Source: Haloarcula vallismortis ATCC 29715
GTDB lineage: Archaea; Halobacteriota; Halobacteria; Halobacteriales; Haloarculaceae
Direction: 5' to 3'
Assembly: GCF_000337775.1 (NCBI RefSeq)
Contig: NZ_AOLQ01000038.1
Coordinates: 178,348-242,347 of the forward strand
Length of the DNA: 64,000 nucleotides
Shown: piece by piece, positions 35,127 to 43,763 of the stretch
Layout of the letters: the number at the start of each line of letters is the position of its first letter
Numbering within the stretch: position 1 is the first letter of the stretch
The notes under the pieces: generated by a model
Told to the model about the DNA's origin: nothing
Databases searched by the model: none
The model's input: only the letters and a program-made list of their open reading frames with translations
Position numbers and translations under genes: made by a program

Positions 35127-36167
35127 TCAGTAGTCTCGCTCGACGAGGTAGTTCGCGATACCCTCGAGCAGGTAGCGGGCCTCGTTGTCCGGCAGGACTT
35201 CGAGGTTCTGCTTGCCGCTCGCGATGAGGTCCTGTCCGGTCTGGCGGGCGTACTCGATGGAGCCCACCTCTCGCAGGCGCTCGACGGCGGCGTCGATTTC
35301 GGCCTCCGAGACGGCCTCGACGGAGTCCGTGTCGACCAGACCACCGACATCGACGCCCTGCTGGCGAGCGTGTAGCGTCACCAGCGTCTGTTTTTCCTCG
35401 ACGAGGTCTGAGCCCCGTTGCTTGCCCAGTTTCTCCGAGGGAGTCGTCAGGTCCAGCAGGTCGTCCTGAATCTGGAACGCGCGACCCACGTCGAGCCCGT
35501 AGTTGTACAGGGCGTCGACGGTCTCCTCGTCGGCCCCGAGCAGCGTGGCCGGAATCGAGGCGGCCGCGCCGTACAGCACGGCCGTCTTGAGTTCGACCAT
35601 CTCCAGATACTCCTCGGGCGTGACGACGTCGCGTTGCTCGAACTCGATGTCGAGGGACTGGCCCTCACAGATGCGGGTACACGTCGTCGCGAGTCGCTTG
35701 TTCGCGTCGACAGTCCGTTCGTGGGCCGCGCCCGTTCCGAGCAGGAACTCGAACGCTTTCGAGTACAGTGTGTCGCCGGCGAGAATCGCCGTCGAGAGGT
35801 CGTACTCCTTGTGGACGGCGGGCACCCCGCGCCGGAGCGCGTCGTCGTCCATGATATCGTCGTGGATGAGTGTGAACGTCTGGATGACCTCGATTGCGAG
35901 GGCGGCCGACATCATATCGGCTTGCCCGCCTTCGAGCGTCGGGAAGTCACGGTAGTCTGCCGTCAGCGGGTCGACATCGAGCAGCGACTCCGCGACCAGC
36001 AGCAGGACCGTCGGGCGGAGCCGTTTCCCGCCCGCGTCCAGCAGGTAGCGCGACGCCTCATAGAGGTGGTCCGGCTTCTGCACCGGAAGGTCCTCGGGGA
36101 GGGCGTCGTTGACCCGGTCTCGTCGGGCGACAATCGCGTCTTCGACCTGCTGATGGCGTTCGGACAT
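35127..36167 (-). CDS. idsA: Polyprenyl (geranylgeranyl) diphosphate synthase
   Basis: Builds geranylgeranyl (or farnesyl) diphosphate from isopentenyl units for archaeal lipids, carotenoids and quinones. The protein has 346 residues. The first aspartate-rich motif is in HDDIMDDDALRRG (about 99-111) and the second in FQIQDDLLDLT (about 231-241). It is the last gene of the mvk-ipk-(membrane protein)-rnj-idsA array and starts four bases after rnj. Confidence 0.94.
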   Translation of the reverse strand: MSERHQQVEDAIVARRDRVNDALPEDLPVQKPDHLYEASRYLLDAGGKRLRPTVLLLVAESLLDVDPLTADYRDFPTLEGGQADMMSAALAIEVIQTFTLIHDDIMDDDALRRGVPAVHKEYDLSTAILAGDTLYSKAFEFLLGTGAAHERTVDANKRLATTCTRICEGQSLDIEFEQRDVVTPEEYLEMVELKTAVLYGAAASIPATLLGADEETVDALYNYGLDVGRAFQIQDDLLDLTTPSEKLGKQRGSDLVEEKQTLVTLHARQQGVDVGGLVDTDSVEAVSEAEIDAAVERLREVGSIEYARQTGQDLIASGKQNLEVLPDNEARYLLEGIANYLVERDY

Positions 36168-36171
36168 CGAT

Positions 36172-37512
36172 TTACTCGGTGAGCTTGATCATGTTGCCGT
36201 TGCGGGTGATGTGGAGATCCCGTCCGGCTTTGTAGCCCATGTCTTCCGCGAGGTCGACGTACGGTGCGAACCCTTCGAGGCTCTGGTGGGCCGGGATGAC
36301 GTTTTTCGGCTGGAGCGCGTCGAGCATCTCGTAGTGGCCCTCCTGTCGGAGGTGGCCGGAAACGTGGATGTCGTCGTAGATGCGTGCGCCCTGCATGCCC
36401 AGGAGCTTCTCCGACTGGTAGCGCTGGCCCTCGTTGGTCGGCTCCGGGATGACCCGGGCCGAGAACAGCACCTTGTCGCCGTCGTCTAGCTCGTAGGGCG
36501 TCTCGCCGCGGCCCATGCGGGTGAGCATCGCGCGGGGCTCACCCTGGTGGCCCGTGACGATGGGGAAGAAGTTCTCCTTGCCCTCGTTCATGATCCGCTT
36601 GAACGTCCGGTCGACGGACTTCCGGTGGCCGTACATTCCCAGGTCTTCCGGGAAGTCGACGAAGTCGAGTCGTTCGGCGGTACCGGAGTACTTCTCCATC
36701 GAGCGGCCAAGCAGCACCGGCTGACGGCCGATGTCGTCGGCGAACTCGACGAGGCTCTTGACACGAGCGATGTGTGAGGAGAACGTCGTGGCGACGATGC
36801 CGCCGTCGTAGTCCTCAATGCTCGTCATCACGTCTTTGAGGTGGCGACGGGCGACGGATTCGGAGGGCGTGCGGCCCTTCCGGCCGGCGTTCGTACAGTC
36901 CTCGATGTAACAGAGGACGCCCTCGCGGCCGATCTCTCGGAACCGCTTCATGTCGATGGGGTCGCCGATGACCGGCGTGTGGTCCATCCGCTTGTCGAGC
37001 CCGTAGACGACTGCGCCTTCAGGCGTGTGGAGCACAGGGTTGATGGCGTCGATAATGGAGTGTGTGACGTTGACGAACTCCAGCTCGTTGCGCTCGCCGA
37101 TGGACATCGTCTCGCCGGCGCTCATCTTGACGAGGTCGTTCTGGACGCCAAACTTCTCCTCGCTCTTGATCTGCTGTTTGACGAGCTCGATGGTAAAGGG
37201 CGACGCGACGATGGGGGCGTCGTAGCGGTGGGCGAGCTTGGATATCGCGCCGATGTGGTCGAGGTGACCGTGCGTCGGCACGATGGCCTTCACGTCGCCC
37301 TCCAGGTCAGACATGACCCGGTCGTCCGGGATGGCACCCATGTCGATGAGGTCCAGCGAGTGCATCCGTTCCGTTTCGACGTTGTCGTGAATCAGTACCT
37401 TCGAGAGGTTCAGGCCCATGTCGAAGATGACGACGTCGTCCCCTGCACGGACGGCCGTCATCTGTCGGCCTACAGCCTCGTAACCGCCAATTGTCGCAAT
37501 TTCGACTTCCAT
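36172..37512 (-). CDS. rnj: Ribonuclease J-type beta-CASP metallo-RNase
   Basis: A 446-residue metallo-beta-lactamase/beta-CASP nuclease, probably a 5'-3' exoribonuclease in RNA turnover. THGHLDHIG (about 78-86) is the metal site, [11 protein letters not shown] holds a further histidine, and [15 protein letters not shown] plus IPAHQS (late) complete the beta-CASP pocket. The ATG at 37512 ([10 protein letters not shown]) is the family start; the longer frame to 37671 is not supported. An archaeal RNase J beside isoprenoid genes is a conserved arrangement. Confidence 0.93.
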   Translation of the reverse strand: MEVEIATIGGYEAVGRQMTAVRAGDDVVIFDMGLNLSKVLIHDNVETERMHSLDLIDMGAIPDDRVMSDLEGDVKAIVPTHGHLDHIGAISKLAHRYDAPIVASPFTIELVKQQIKSEEKFGVQNDLVKMSAGETMSIGERNELEFVNVTHSIIDAINPVLHTPEGAVVYGLDKRMDHTPVIGDPIDMKRFREIGREGVLCYIEDCTNAGRKGRTPSESVARRHLKDVMTSIEDYDGGIVATTFSSHIARVKSLVEFADDIGRQPVLLGRSMEKYSGTAERLDFVDFPEDLGMYGHRKSVDRTFKRIMNEGKENFFPIVTGHQGEPRAMLTRMGRGETPYELDDGDKVLFSARVIPEPTNEGQRYQSEKLLGMQGARIYDDIHVSGHLRQEGHYEMLDALQPKNVIPAHQSLEGFAPYVDLAEDMGYKAGRDLHITRNGNMIKLTE

Positions 37513-37776
37513 GGTTGTAGCTCCGAGTGGAAAGCCGGCCGCGGGCATCCGGTGGGGCACGGCAACGACGGTATCTGCAATGTAGGCGACATTGTCCGCG
37601 TCGGCGCTCCAGGCCAGTCGGGTACGCCCGTAGCCTGTGCAACCGCAGTGGGAGGGACTTCCGTCCCGCAACTTACATCCGCCGTCTGCCGGCCGCCGAA
37701 CCGCAGTCCACGGGCGGCCGTGCGCTCGGTTACTTCGGACTACAACGGCGGTTCTTAAAACGGTGTGGGTTCGTCG

Positions 37777-39258
37777 CTACTCGTCGTCTAAGGGGTCCGA
37801 AAGTGGGTCGTCATCACTGGAGACATCGAAGCCAGCGACACCGTCGTCCGCGAGCGTCGAGTCCTCGTCAGCAGTCGTCTCCGTGTCCTGTGACTCCGGC
37901 TCGCCCGGCACGCTCTCGTCAGCGTCGGTTCCGGACTGGTCGGTATCAGCGCCGCCAAACAGGTCGTCTGTCGTCCGCGGGCCGCTGGACGTGTCTGTCT
38001 CGTCGGTGTCGTCGAGTAGTCGGGTATCCTGAGTCACGGCGTCGTGCTGGTCGGCCTTATCAGCATCTAAACTGCCGACGCCTGCGGGGTCGGTCTCGGC
38101 TTCAGATTCGAGTTCCCCATCGTCGGCTGGAGCCGGCTCACCGGCTCCCCAGTCGTCGGCCGCCGTGGGTTCCTCGCTCTGTGTGTCGAACTCCGCAGGG
38201 TCCGGCGGCGTCCATTCCTGTGGTTCCGTGCTCCGCTCCGGGTCTTCGGAAGCGCCCTCCGTGAGCAGGTCGCGGTCCGACGGCTCGCCAGAGTCGGACT
38301 GGGGATCCACTGGTTCAGAGTCGTCGGCGCGATCAGTTGGGGATGGCTCCGCAGTGATGTCGTCTGCCGTCTCAGGTTCCGGCCCGGATACGTCTTCTGC
38401 CGGCTGTTGGTTCGGTATCTGTTCGTCCTGAGCCGCCGCGGCCGTCTCCACTGCGTCTGCATCTGCCGCCGGGGCCACCGTCTCGTCAGCTACCGGTTGT
38501 TCCGGTGTGTCGCTGGCTGTCAGAGGGTCCTCATCTGTCGCTGGGTCAACCTCTGCCATTGGGCCATCGGCTGTCATCGAGTCGCCATCTGCTGGCGCAT
38601 CGTCGTCGGCTGCCGCCACCGGACCGTCGCCGGCCTCGGCCGCCGCAGTGTCGGACCCACCAGACGGTGCTGCTGCATCTGATGGGTCAGGGTCTTGCTG
38701 TGTGGATGCCCGAACCCCCGATTCGCCGGAGGAGTCGGCATCCGGTTCGGAGTCAGCGACTGGTTCCGACACCTCGGATTCACCTACCGCCGGCTCGGCA
38801 GACGCGGAGTCGTCGGCCGGCTCGGTATCCCGGGAAACTGCTGGCTCAGGCTCGGCCGGTTCTGGCGTCGGTTCATCGGAGTCCGAAGACGGTTCAACAG
38901 CGGGCGCAGTGTCACTATCGGCAGTTTCAGCTGCTATCTGGTCGCTTGCCGGAGGACTGCCGGCTGCCGTATCGCTCGCTGCCCGGGCCGCGAGCGTCCC
39001 TGCCATCGTCGCATCGGCGATGAGCTTGTGGGTCAGACCGAGCAGACCGGAGAGCAACAGGAGCCCACCGAGGGCACCGACGACGATACCGAGTACCGCA
39101 CGATAGCCCGCGTTCCCCGAGAGCGAGCCAAACGAGCCGTTCTGTATCAACACGTACCCTGCAGCGATGAGGCCGCCACCGACGCCGGCGACGACAAGCA
39201 ATGTCCCGAGAAACCTCGTTCCGTATCGATAGACGTCGGTCAGACCTACTGCAGACAT
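37777..39258 (-). CDS. Acidic low-complexity membrane protein, unknown function
   Basis: A 493-residue protein. Residues about 12-38 and 48-75 are membrane helices rich in Gly and Leu. The remaining 400 residues or so are a disordered tail dominated by Asp, Glu, Ser, Pro, Ala and Thr, with no conserved cysteine or histidine and repeated ADEDP/DSEP-type words. The ATG at 39258 follows a GATAACAG-type AT-rich stretch. It occupies the position between ipk and rnj where other archaea often have isopentenyl-diphosphate isomerase. No known domain. Confidence 0.75.
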   Translation of the reverse strand: MSAVGLTDVYRYGTRFLGTLLVVAGVGGGLIAAGYVLIQNGSFGSLSGNAGYRAVLGIVVGALGGLLLLSGLLGLTHKLIADATMAGTLAARAASDTAAGSPPASDQIAAETADSDTAPAVEPSSDSDEPTPEPAEPEPAVSRDTEPADDSASAEPAVGESEVSEPVADSEPDADSSGESGVRASTQQDPDPSDAAAPSGGSDTAAAEAGDGPVAAADDDAPADGDSMTADGPMAEVDPATDEDPLTASDTPEQPVADETVAPAADADAVETAAAAQDEQIPNQQPAEDVSGPEPETADDITAEPSPTDRADDSEPVDPQSDSGEPSDRDLLTEGASEDPERSTEPQEWTPPDPAEFDTQSEEPTAADDWGAGEPAPADDGELESEAETDPAGVGSLDADKADQHDAVTQDTRLLDDTDETDTSSGPRTTDDLFGGADTDQSGTDADESVPGEPESQDTETTADEDSTLADDGVAGFDVSSDDDPLSDPLDDE

Positions 39259-39431
39259 AGTCGCATAATTGATAACAGAGGACAAATATGTTACGACAGT
39301 TGTTGAAGTGATATTTAACCTACCTGTCAGCCAAACCCGATAGGGATACCGCTGTATCAGCCGGGTCGCGCACACTGTTGGCCACGTCGTATGCCGGGGT
39401 AGACCCGCTGGCGACAGAGACGGCCGTCCGC

Positions 39432-40184
39432 TCAGCCGGCGTCATCACCAGCGATAGTCGTCCCCGGGCTTTCGCCGCCGAGAAACGCGGAGAGCGCGTC
39501 AGGGCCGAACACGAGGGCAGGGGCCGAGAGCGCAAGCAGCGCACGGACCTTGCCGGCCATCCCGCCCGACACGTCCGTCGCGTCGCTGCCACCCAGCGCC
39601 GGTGCGACGGCCTCGAACGTCTCGATCCGGTCGATGATAGCTCCGTCTTCATCGAGAACACCGGGAACAGTCGAGCAAACGCCGACCCGCTCGGCGTCGA
39701 CAGCCGGCGCGAGTTCGACAACCAGTTCGTCGCCGCTGAGGACCGTCGCGCCGGCGCCGGCGTGTGCGACGAGGTCGCCGTGGAGCACCGGGACGAACCC
39801 TTCGTCGAGCAGCGTCGTGACCTGCGCCGTCGGCAACGAGAGGTCGCCGTCGGCGTCGCGGACGGCCACCGAGAACGGATGGACCGGGACAGCCGGGACC
39901 CCGTGCTCTGTAAGCGCATCCACGACAGCGGCGTTGAGCCGACACATCGCGCCGTGGATGGCCTGTACGCCGTCCACGTCGTGGGTCCCCGCAGTCGTAC
40001 TGACGCCGTAGTCGGCGGCGTGGTGGTGGCCGAAGCTCCCGCCGCCGTGGACGATGACGATGTCGTCACCGACGGCCGATTCAGCGATGGCCGACACCGC
40101 GGCTGACAGGGCAGCCCGGTCAACCGTCTCCGGTTCGTCTTTCTCGGTGATGACGCTCCCACCGAGTTTGAGGACGACCGTCAT
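39432..40184 (-). CDS. ipk: Isopentenyl phosphate kinase
   Basis: Phosphorylates isopentenyl phosphate to isopentenyl diphosphate, the last step of the archaeal mevalonate pathway. A 250-residue amino-acid-kinase-fold protein: LKLGGSVITEKDEP (about 5-18), VHGGGSFGHHHA (about 45-56, with the family histidine), and GGMAGKVRALL (late) are conserved. Its start overlaps the mvk stop by four bases. Confidence 0.94.
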   Translation of the reverse strand: MTVVLKLGGSVITEKDEPETVDRAALSAAVSAIAESAVGDDIVIVHGGGSFGHHHAADYGVSTTAGTHDVDGVQAIHGAMCRLNAAVVDALTEHGVPAVPVHPFSVAVRDADGDLSLPTAQVTTLLDEGFVPVLHGDLVAHAGAGATVLSGDELVVELAPAVDAERVGVCSTVPGVLDEDGAIIDRIETFEAVAPALGGSDATDVSGGMAGKVRALLALSAPALVFGPDALSAFLGGESPGTTIAGDDAG

Positions 40185-41164
40185 TCCTGCCGGACTCCGT
40201 CGGTGTCGAGTCCGGCCCGGAAGACATCCTCACACCCCGGCGTGTACTTCAGCGCCGTGAGCGCATCGTCCGTCTCGTCCAGCGCGACGATACAGCCGCC
40301 GCCACCGGCCCCGGTGAGTTTCGCGCCGTGTGCGTCGGCGTCGCGGGCTGCCCACACCATCGAGTCCAGCGACCGCGAGGAGACGCCAAGCGCCGAGAGC
40401 AGTCCGTGGTTGAAATCCATCAGTTCCCCGAGCCGTTCGTAGTCTCCCGTTACAAGCACTGACTCGCCCTCACGGACAATATCACCGATTGCCGTGACGG
40501 TGTCCGCGGCGAAATCGTACCTCCCACGGAGGTCCCGGACGCCGGCGACCAGTTCCCCGGTATCGCCGGCCCCACCGTCGTAACCGATGACGAAGGGGAG
40601 AGTGTCGATGCCGTCCAGCCGCCGGCAGTCGTCCCCCTCAACACGAACTGCCCCGCCCATCGCCGAGCAGAACGTGTCTGCACGCGAGGCCTGCCCATCC
40701 TGTACTGCGTGTTCGACCTGATAGGCGCGGTCGGCGATCTCGCTTGCCGATAGTCCGACGCCGAGTTCTCTCGTCGCTGCGTCTATCGCCGCAACGACAA
40801 GCGCGGCCGACGAGCCGAGTCCCGCCCCGAGCGGGATGTCGCCCTCGACAGATATCTCGAAGCCGGCTCCCGGCGCATCGGCCGCGTCACGAGCCTGTGC
40901 GACCGCTTCGTTGACGTACCCCATCCCAGCCTCGACGAGCGACTCGGCGACATCCACGTCCGGATGGCTCTCGCCGTCGCCGGAGTACTCGACGGTAAAG
41001 CCATCGAGCTGTAAGTCGTTCGCGTGGATGCGCAGTCCCTCGTCGATCTCGGTTGCCGTCACGTGCACCCGCCGCTCGATGGCGCACGGCACTGCCGGCT
41101 CCCCGTAGACGACTGCGTGCTCCCCGAACAGGTACACTTTCCCGGGAGCGCTCGACGTGACCAT
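40181..41164 (-). CDS. mvk: Mevalonate kinase
   Basis: Phosphorylates mevalonate in isoprenoid synthesis. A 327-residue GHMP kinase: APGKVYLFGEHAVVYG (about 6-21), IPLGAGLGSSAALVVA (about 111-126, the ATP loop) and KLTGAGGGGCIVAL (about 287-300) are all present. The ATG is at 41164, 47 bases after the stop of the LOV kinase, and the stop overlaps ipk. Together with ipk and idsA it supplies the isoprenoid chain. Confidence 0.95.
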   Translation of the reverse strand: MVTSSAPGKVYLFGEHAVVYGEPAVPCAIERRVHVTATEIDEGLRIHANDLQLDGFTVEYSGDGESHPDVDVAESLVEAGMGYVNEAVAQARDAADAPGAGFEISVEGDIPLGAGLGSSAALVVAAIDAATRELGVGLSASEIADRAYQVEHAVQDGQASRADTFCSAMGGAVRVEGDDCRRLDGIDTLPFVIGYDGGAGDTGELVAGVRDLRGRYDFAADTVTAIGDIVREGESVLVTGDYERLGELMDFNHGLLSALGVSSRSLDSMVWAARDADAHGAKLTGAGGGGCIVALDETDDALTALKYTPGCEDVFRAGLDTDGVRQE

Positions 41165-41211
41165 ACCCGCCCGTGTGCGCCCAGGGCGTTAGGCGTTTTC
41201 GGAGTCGGTAG

Positions 41212-43392
41212 CTACTCGGAGACGGTATCGACGCCGGTGAACTCGAACCGCGCGCCGCCGTCGGCCCCGCTGACGACCTGTACCGTCCAGCCATGGGCGT
41301 CGGTGACCTGTTTCACGATGCTCAGGCCGAATCCGGTCCCTTCGACCGCCGTCGAATAGCCGGCGTCAAACACGTCTCCACGGTCGGCCTCGGGGATGCC
41401 GGGACCGTCGTCCTCAACGTAGAAGCCGTCGGCCAGTTCGCCGACAGTCACGGTCACGTCCTCACCGCCGTGTTCGACCGCGTTGCGGACGAGATTCTCG
41501 AACAGTTGGCGGAGGCGGCTCTCGTCGGCACGGATGGAGCGGTCTATATCAGTGCGGAGCGTCGCGGCTTTCGTATCGACGTTTTGCCAGCACGTCTGGA
41601 CAAACGGCTCAAGGTCGACCACGACTGGTGACGCAGGTGACGCGCCGTCGCGTGCGAGCGTGAGCAGGTCGTCAATGAGCGTATCCATGCGTCGGTGTGC
41701 GCTGCCGATAGCGTCGATATGCTCGCTGTCGGACTCCTCACGCAGGAGTTCGAGGCGTCCGCGGGCGACGGTCAGCGGGTTCCGCAGGTCGTGGCTGACG
41801 ACGCTGGCGAACTGTTCGAGCTGTTCGTTCTGCCGTTGGAGTTCCTGCTCTCGTTCCTTGCGCTCTGTGATATCGCGACTGATCGCCAGGAATCGGTCCT
41901 CGCCGTCGAGGTTGAGCCGGAGCAGATGTACTTCGACCGGCATCGTCGACCCGTCGCGGCGCTCGTACAGGCCTTCGAACTTCCGGCGCTCGTCGACGCT
42001 GAATCCGGAAAGCTGTGTCCGGACATCCTCGGCGTCGAACGTCAGGTCGAACTCCCAGATCGACCGCCCGAGTACCTCGCTTTCGTCGTACCCCAGTTCC
42101 GCACAGAACCGCTGGTTCACGTCGCAAATCGTTCCGTCGGCGTCAAGCACGTCGATCATGTCCGGTGAGTTCTCGAAGAGGGCTTCCAGCCGCGACGAGG
42201 TTTCCTCTAACCGTTGCTCGCGTTGTTTCCGCGCCGTGATGTCCTGCTGGAACCCGACGTAGTTGACGACTGTCCCGTCGTCGTCTCGAACCGGCGCGAT
42301 TCGAACCCTGTTCCAGAACTCGGTCCCGTCCTTCCGGTAGTTCCGGAGTTCGACCGTCACGTGCTCCTCTGTGTCGATAGCGTCCCGCATCGCGGCGACG
42401 GGCTCTGGCTCAGTGTTCTCGCCCTGTAGCATCCGGCAGTTCTTCCCGAGCAACTCCGGAAGCGAATAGCCAGTCAAGTCGCGGTAGTGGTCGTTGGCGT
42501 AGATCAGCGGATTGTCCGTCTGGTCGGGGTCGGTAATAACGACACCGACCGGGGCCTCGTCTATCGCGCGTTTGTTCCGGAGTAGCTCCTGTTCGCGCTC
42601 TTTCCGGTCGGTGACATCGCGTGCCACGCCGACGATGCCGTCAATAGTGCCGTCGACAAGTAGCGGCGTTAATTGATACGCGACCACTGCGTGTCCATGG
42701 CCGGGGAACTCAGCTTCGATTTCGCCACTGAGCTGTTCCCGCGTTCCGTCGAGCAGTTCCTGGTAACAGTCTGTCTCACCTTCGGCTCGAATACGCGGAA
42801 CGAGTCTACTGTTCTGTCCTTCGAGCGCAGCACGCGTCGTGTCGTACCACTCTGCTACGGTCTCGTTGACGGTTTCGAACCGGCCCTCGGCATCATAAAT
42901 ACAGGCTGCCTCCTGCATGGAGTTGACCATCCGCTCGTAGCTCTGTAGCGCTCGGTTCCGCTCGCTGACCGCCCGCTGTGAGCAAGAATGGTCGACGGCA
43001 TCCATGATTCGGTTCGCCAGCTCGGCATACTGTTCGTTGCCTGGCTCTTTCCTGAGGTAGTCCGTAACACCGGCTGAAATTGCCTCGCTGGCGACTGCCT
43101 CGCTTCCTTTCGCGGTGTAGATAATAAACGGGAGAGTCGAGTACTCGTCACGGACCGTTTCCAGCAGCTCGATACCGTTGCTACCTGATAGGTCGTAGTC
43201 GGAGACGAGACAGTCGACGGCATCGGCAGCCAGCATTGCCACAGTCTCGTCGATAGTACGAGCTGTCTCGACGATGAAACGGTCGTTTTCGCGTTCGAGC
43301 GCCGCCGACAGCGCCTCGATGTCGTCTGCATCGGTGCCAACGTAGAGGACCCGGACCCTATCGTCCCTGTTGACAGTGGTTTCAGACGTCAT
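41212..43392 (-). CDS. Receiver-PAS-LOV-PAS histidine kinase (putative blue-light sensor)
   Basis: A 726-residue soluble hybrid kinase. Order: receiver domain (about 12-130, D65 in VSDYDLSG, K95), PAS (about 150-262), LOV-type PAS (about 280-388), PAS (about 400-512), HisKA with H534 in VVSHDLRNPL, and HATPase with NLVRNAVEHGG and DDGPGIP. The LOV signature GKNCRMLQ (316-323) holds the adduct cysteine C319. The flavin-contacting N351 and N361 (RNYRKDGTEFWN) and Q382 (GFQQDIT) are also conserved. It very likely binds FMN. It stands just upstream of mvk. Confidence 0.92.
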   Translation of the reverse strand: MTSETTVNRDDRVRVLYVGTDADDIEALSAALERENDRFIVETARTIDETVAMLAADAVDCLVSDYDLSGSNGIELLETVRDEYSTLPFIIYTAKGSEAVASEAISAGVTDYLRKEPGNEQYAELANRIMDAVDHSCSQRAVSERNRALQSYERMVNSMQEAACIYDAEGRFETVNETVAEWYDTTRAALEGQNSRLVPRIRAEGETDCYQELLDGTREQLSGEIEAEFPGHGHAVVAYQLTPLLVDGTIDGIVGVARDVTDRKEREQELLRNKRAIDEAPVGVVITDPDQTDNPLIYANDHYRDLTGYSLPELLGKNCRMLQGENTEPEPVAAMRDAIDTEEHVTVELRNYRKDGTEFWNRVRIAPVRDDDGTVVNYVGFQQDITARKQREQRLEETSSRLEALFENSPDMIDVLDADGTICDVNQRFCAELGYDESEVLGRSIWEFDLTFDAEDVRTQLSGFSVDERRKFEGLYERRDGSTMPVEVHLLRLNLDGEDRFLAISRDITERKEREQELQRQNEQLEQFASVVSHDLRNPLTVARGRLELLREESDSEHIDAIGSAHRRMDTLIDDLLTLARDGASPASPVVVDLEPFVQTCWQNVDTKAATLRTDIDRSIRADESRLRQLFENLVRNAVEHGGEDVTVTVGELADGFYVEDDGPGIPEADRGDVFDAGYSTAVEGTGFGLSIVKQVTDAHGWTVQVVSGADGGARFEFTGVDTVSE

Positions 43393-43763
43393 CCGGTATC
43401 CTGTTCGGATTCGGTCGTTGCGTCAGGATTAATGCCATCTAAATTACTAATCATACCCGGAGCAGTGTAGCTCTGTGCACGGTCCCGGGGCAGCGCCGGG
43501 TGCAGGACAACTATAAACAGCGCGAGACGATTACTGCTAGTACTTGTCCGCAGTAGTGTCATCATGAGTGGGTTATCAGTTGCGGCTGTGGTCCTCTAGC
43601 AGTGACCGTAACCGAAATCGGTCACTGGAGCGACGTATAAATCTGCTTTTCTTGCACGTTTACACGGGGCTCTGCAGTAAATAGCTGGTGACCAAGTCAG
43701 CTGTCACGCCGGCCCTGCTCGGCGGCAACCGACGACGACGGAGTAGTTATCTCGGGGACCGTG
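43393..43763. other. 371-base intergenic stretch with promoters and a stem-loop
   Basis: No convincing gene. Near the LOV kinase start there are AT-rich TATA-like words on the minus strand (around 43428-43455). On the plus strand ACTATAAAC (43509-43517) resembles a TATA element, and an 11-codon frame starts at 43564 (MSGLSVAAVVL). AGTGACCG (43601-43608) and CGGTCACT (43619-43626) form an 8-bp stem with a ten-base loop. GTATAAAT follows near 43635. A small RNA or leader peptide is possible but not shown. Confidence 0.4.
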
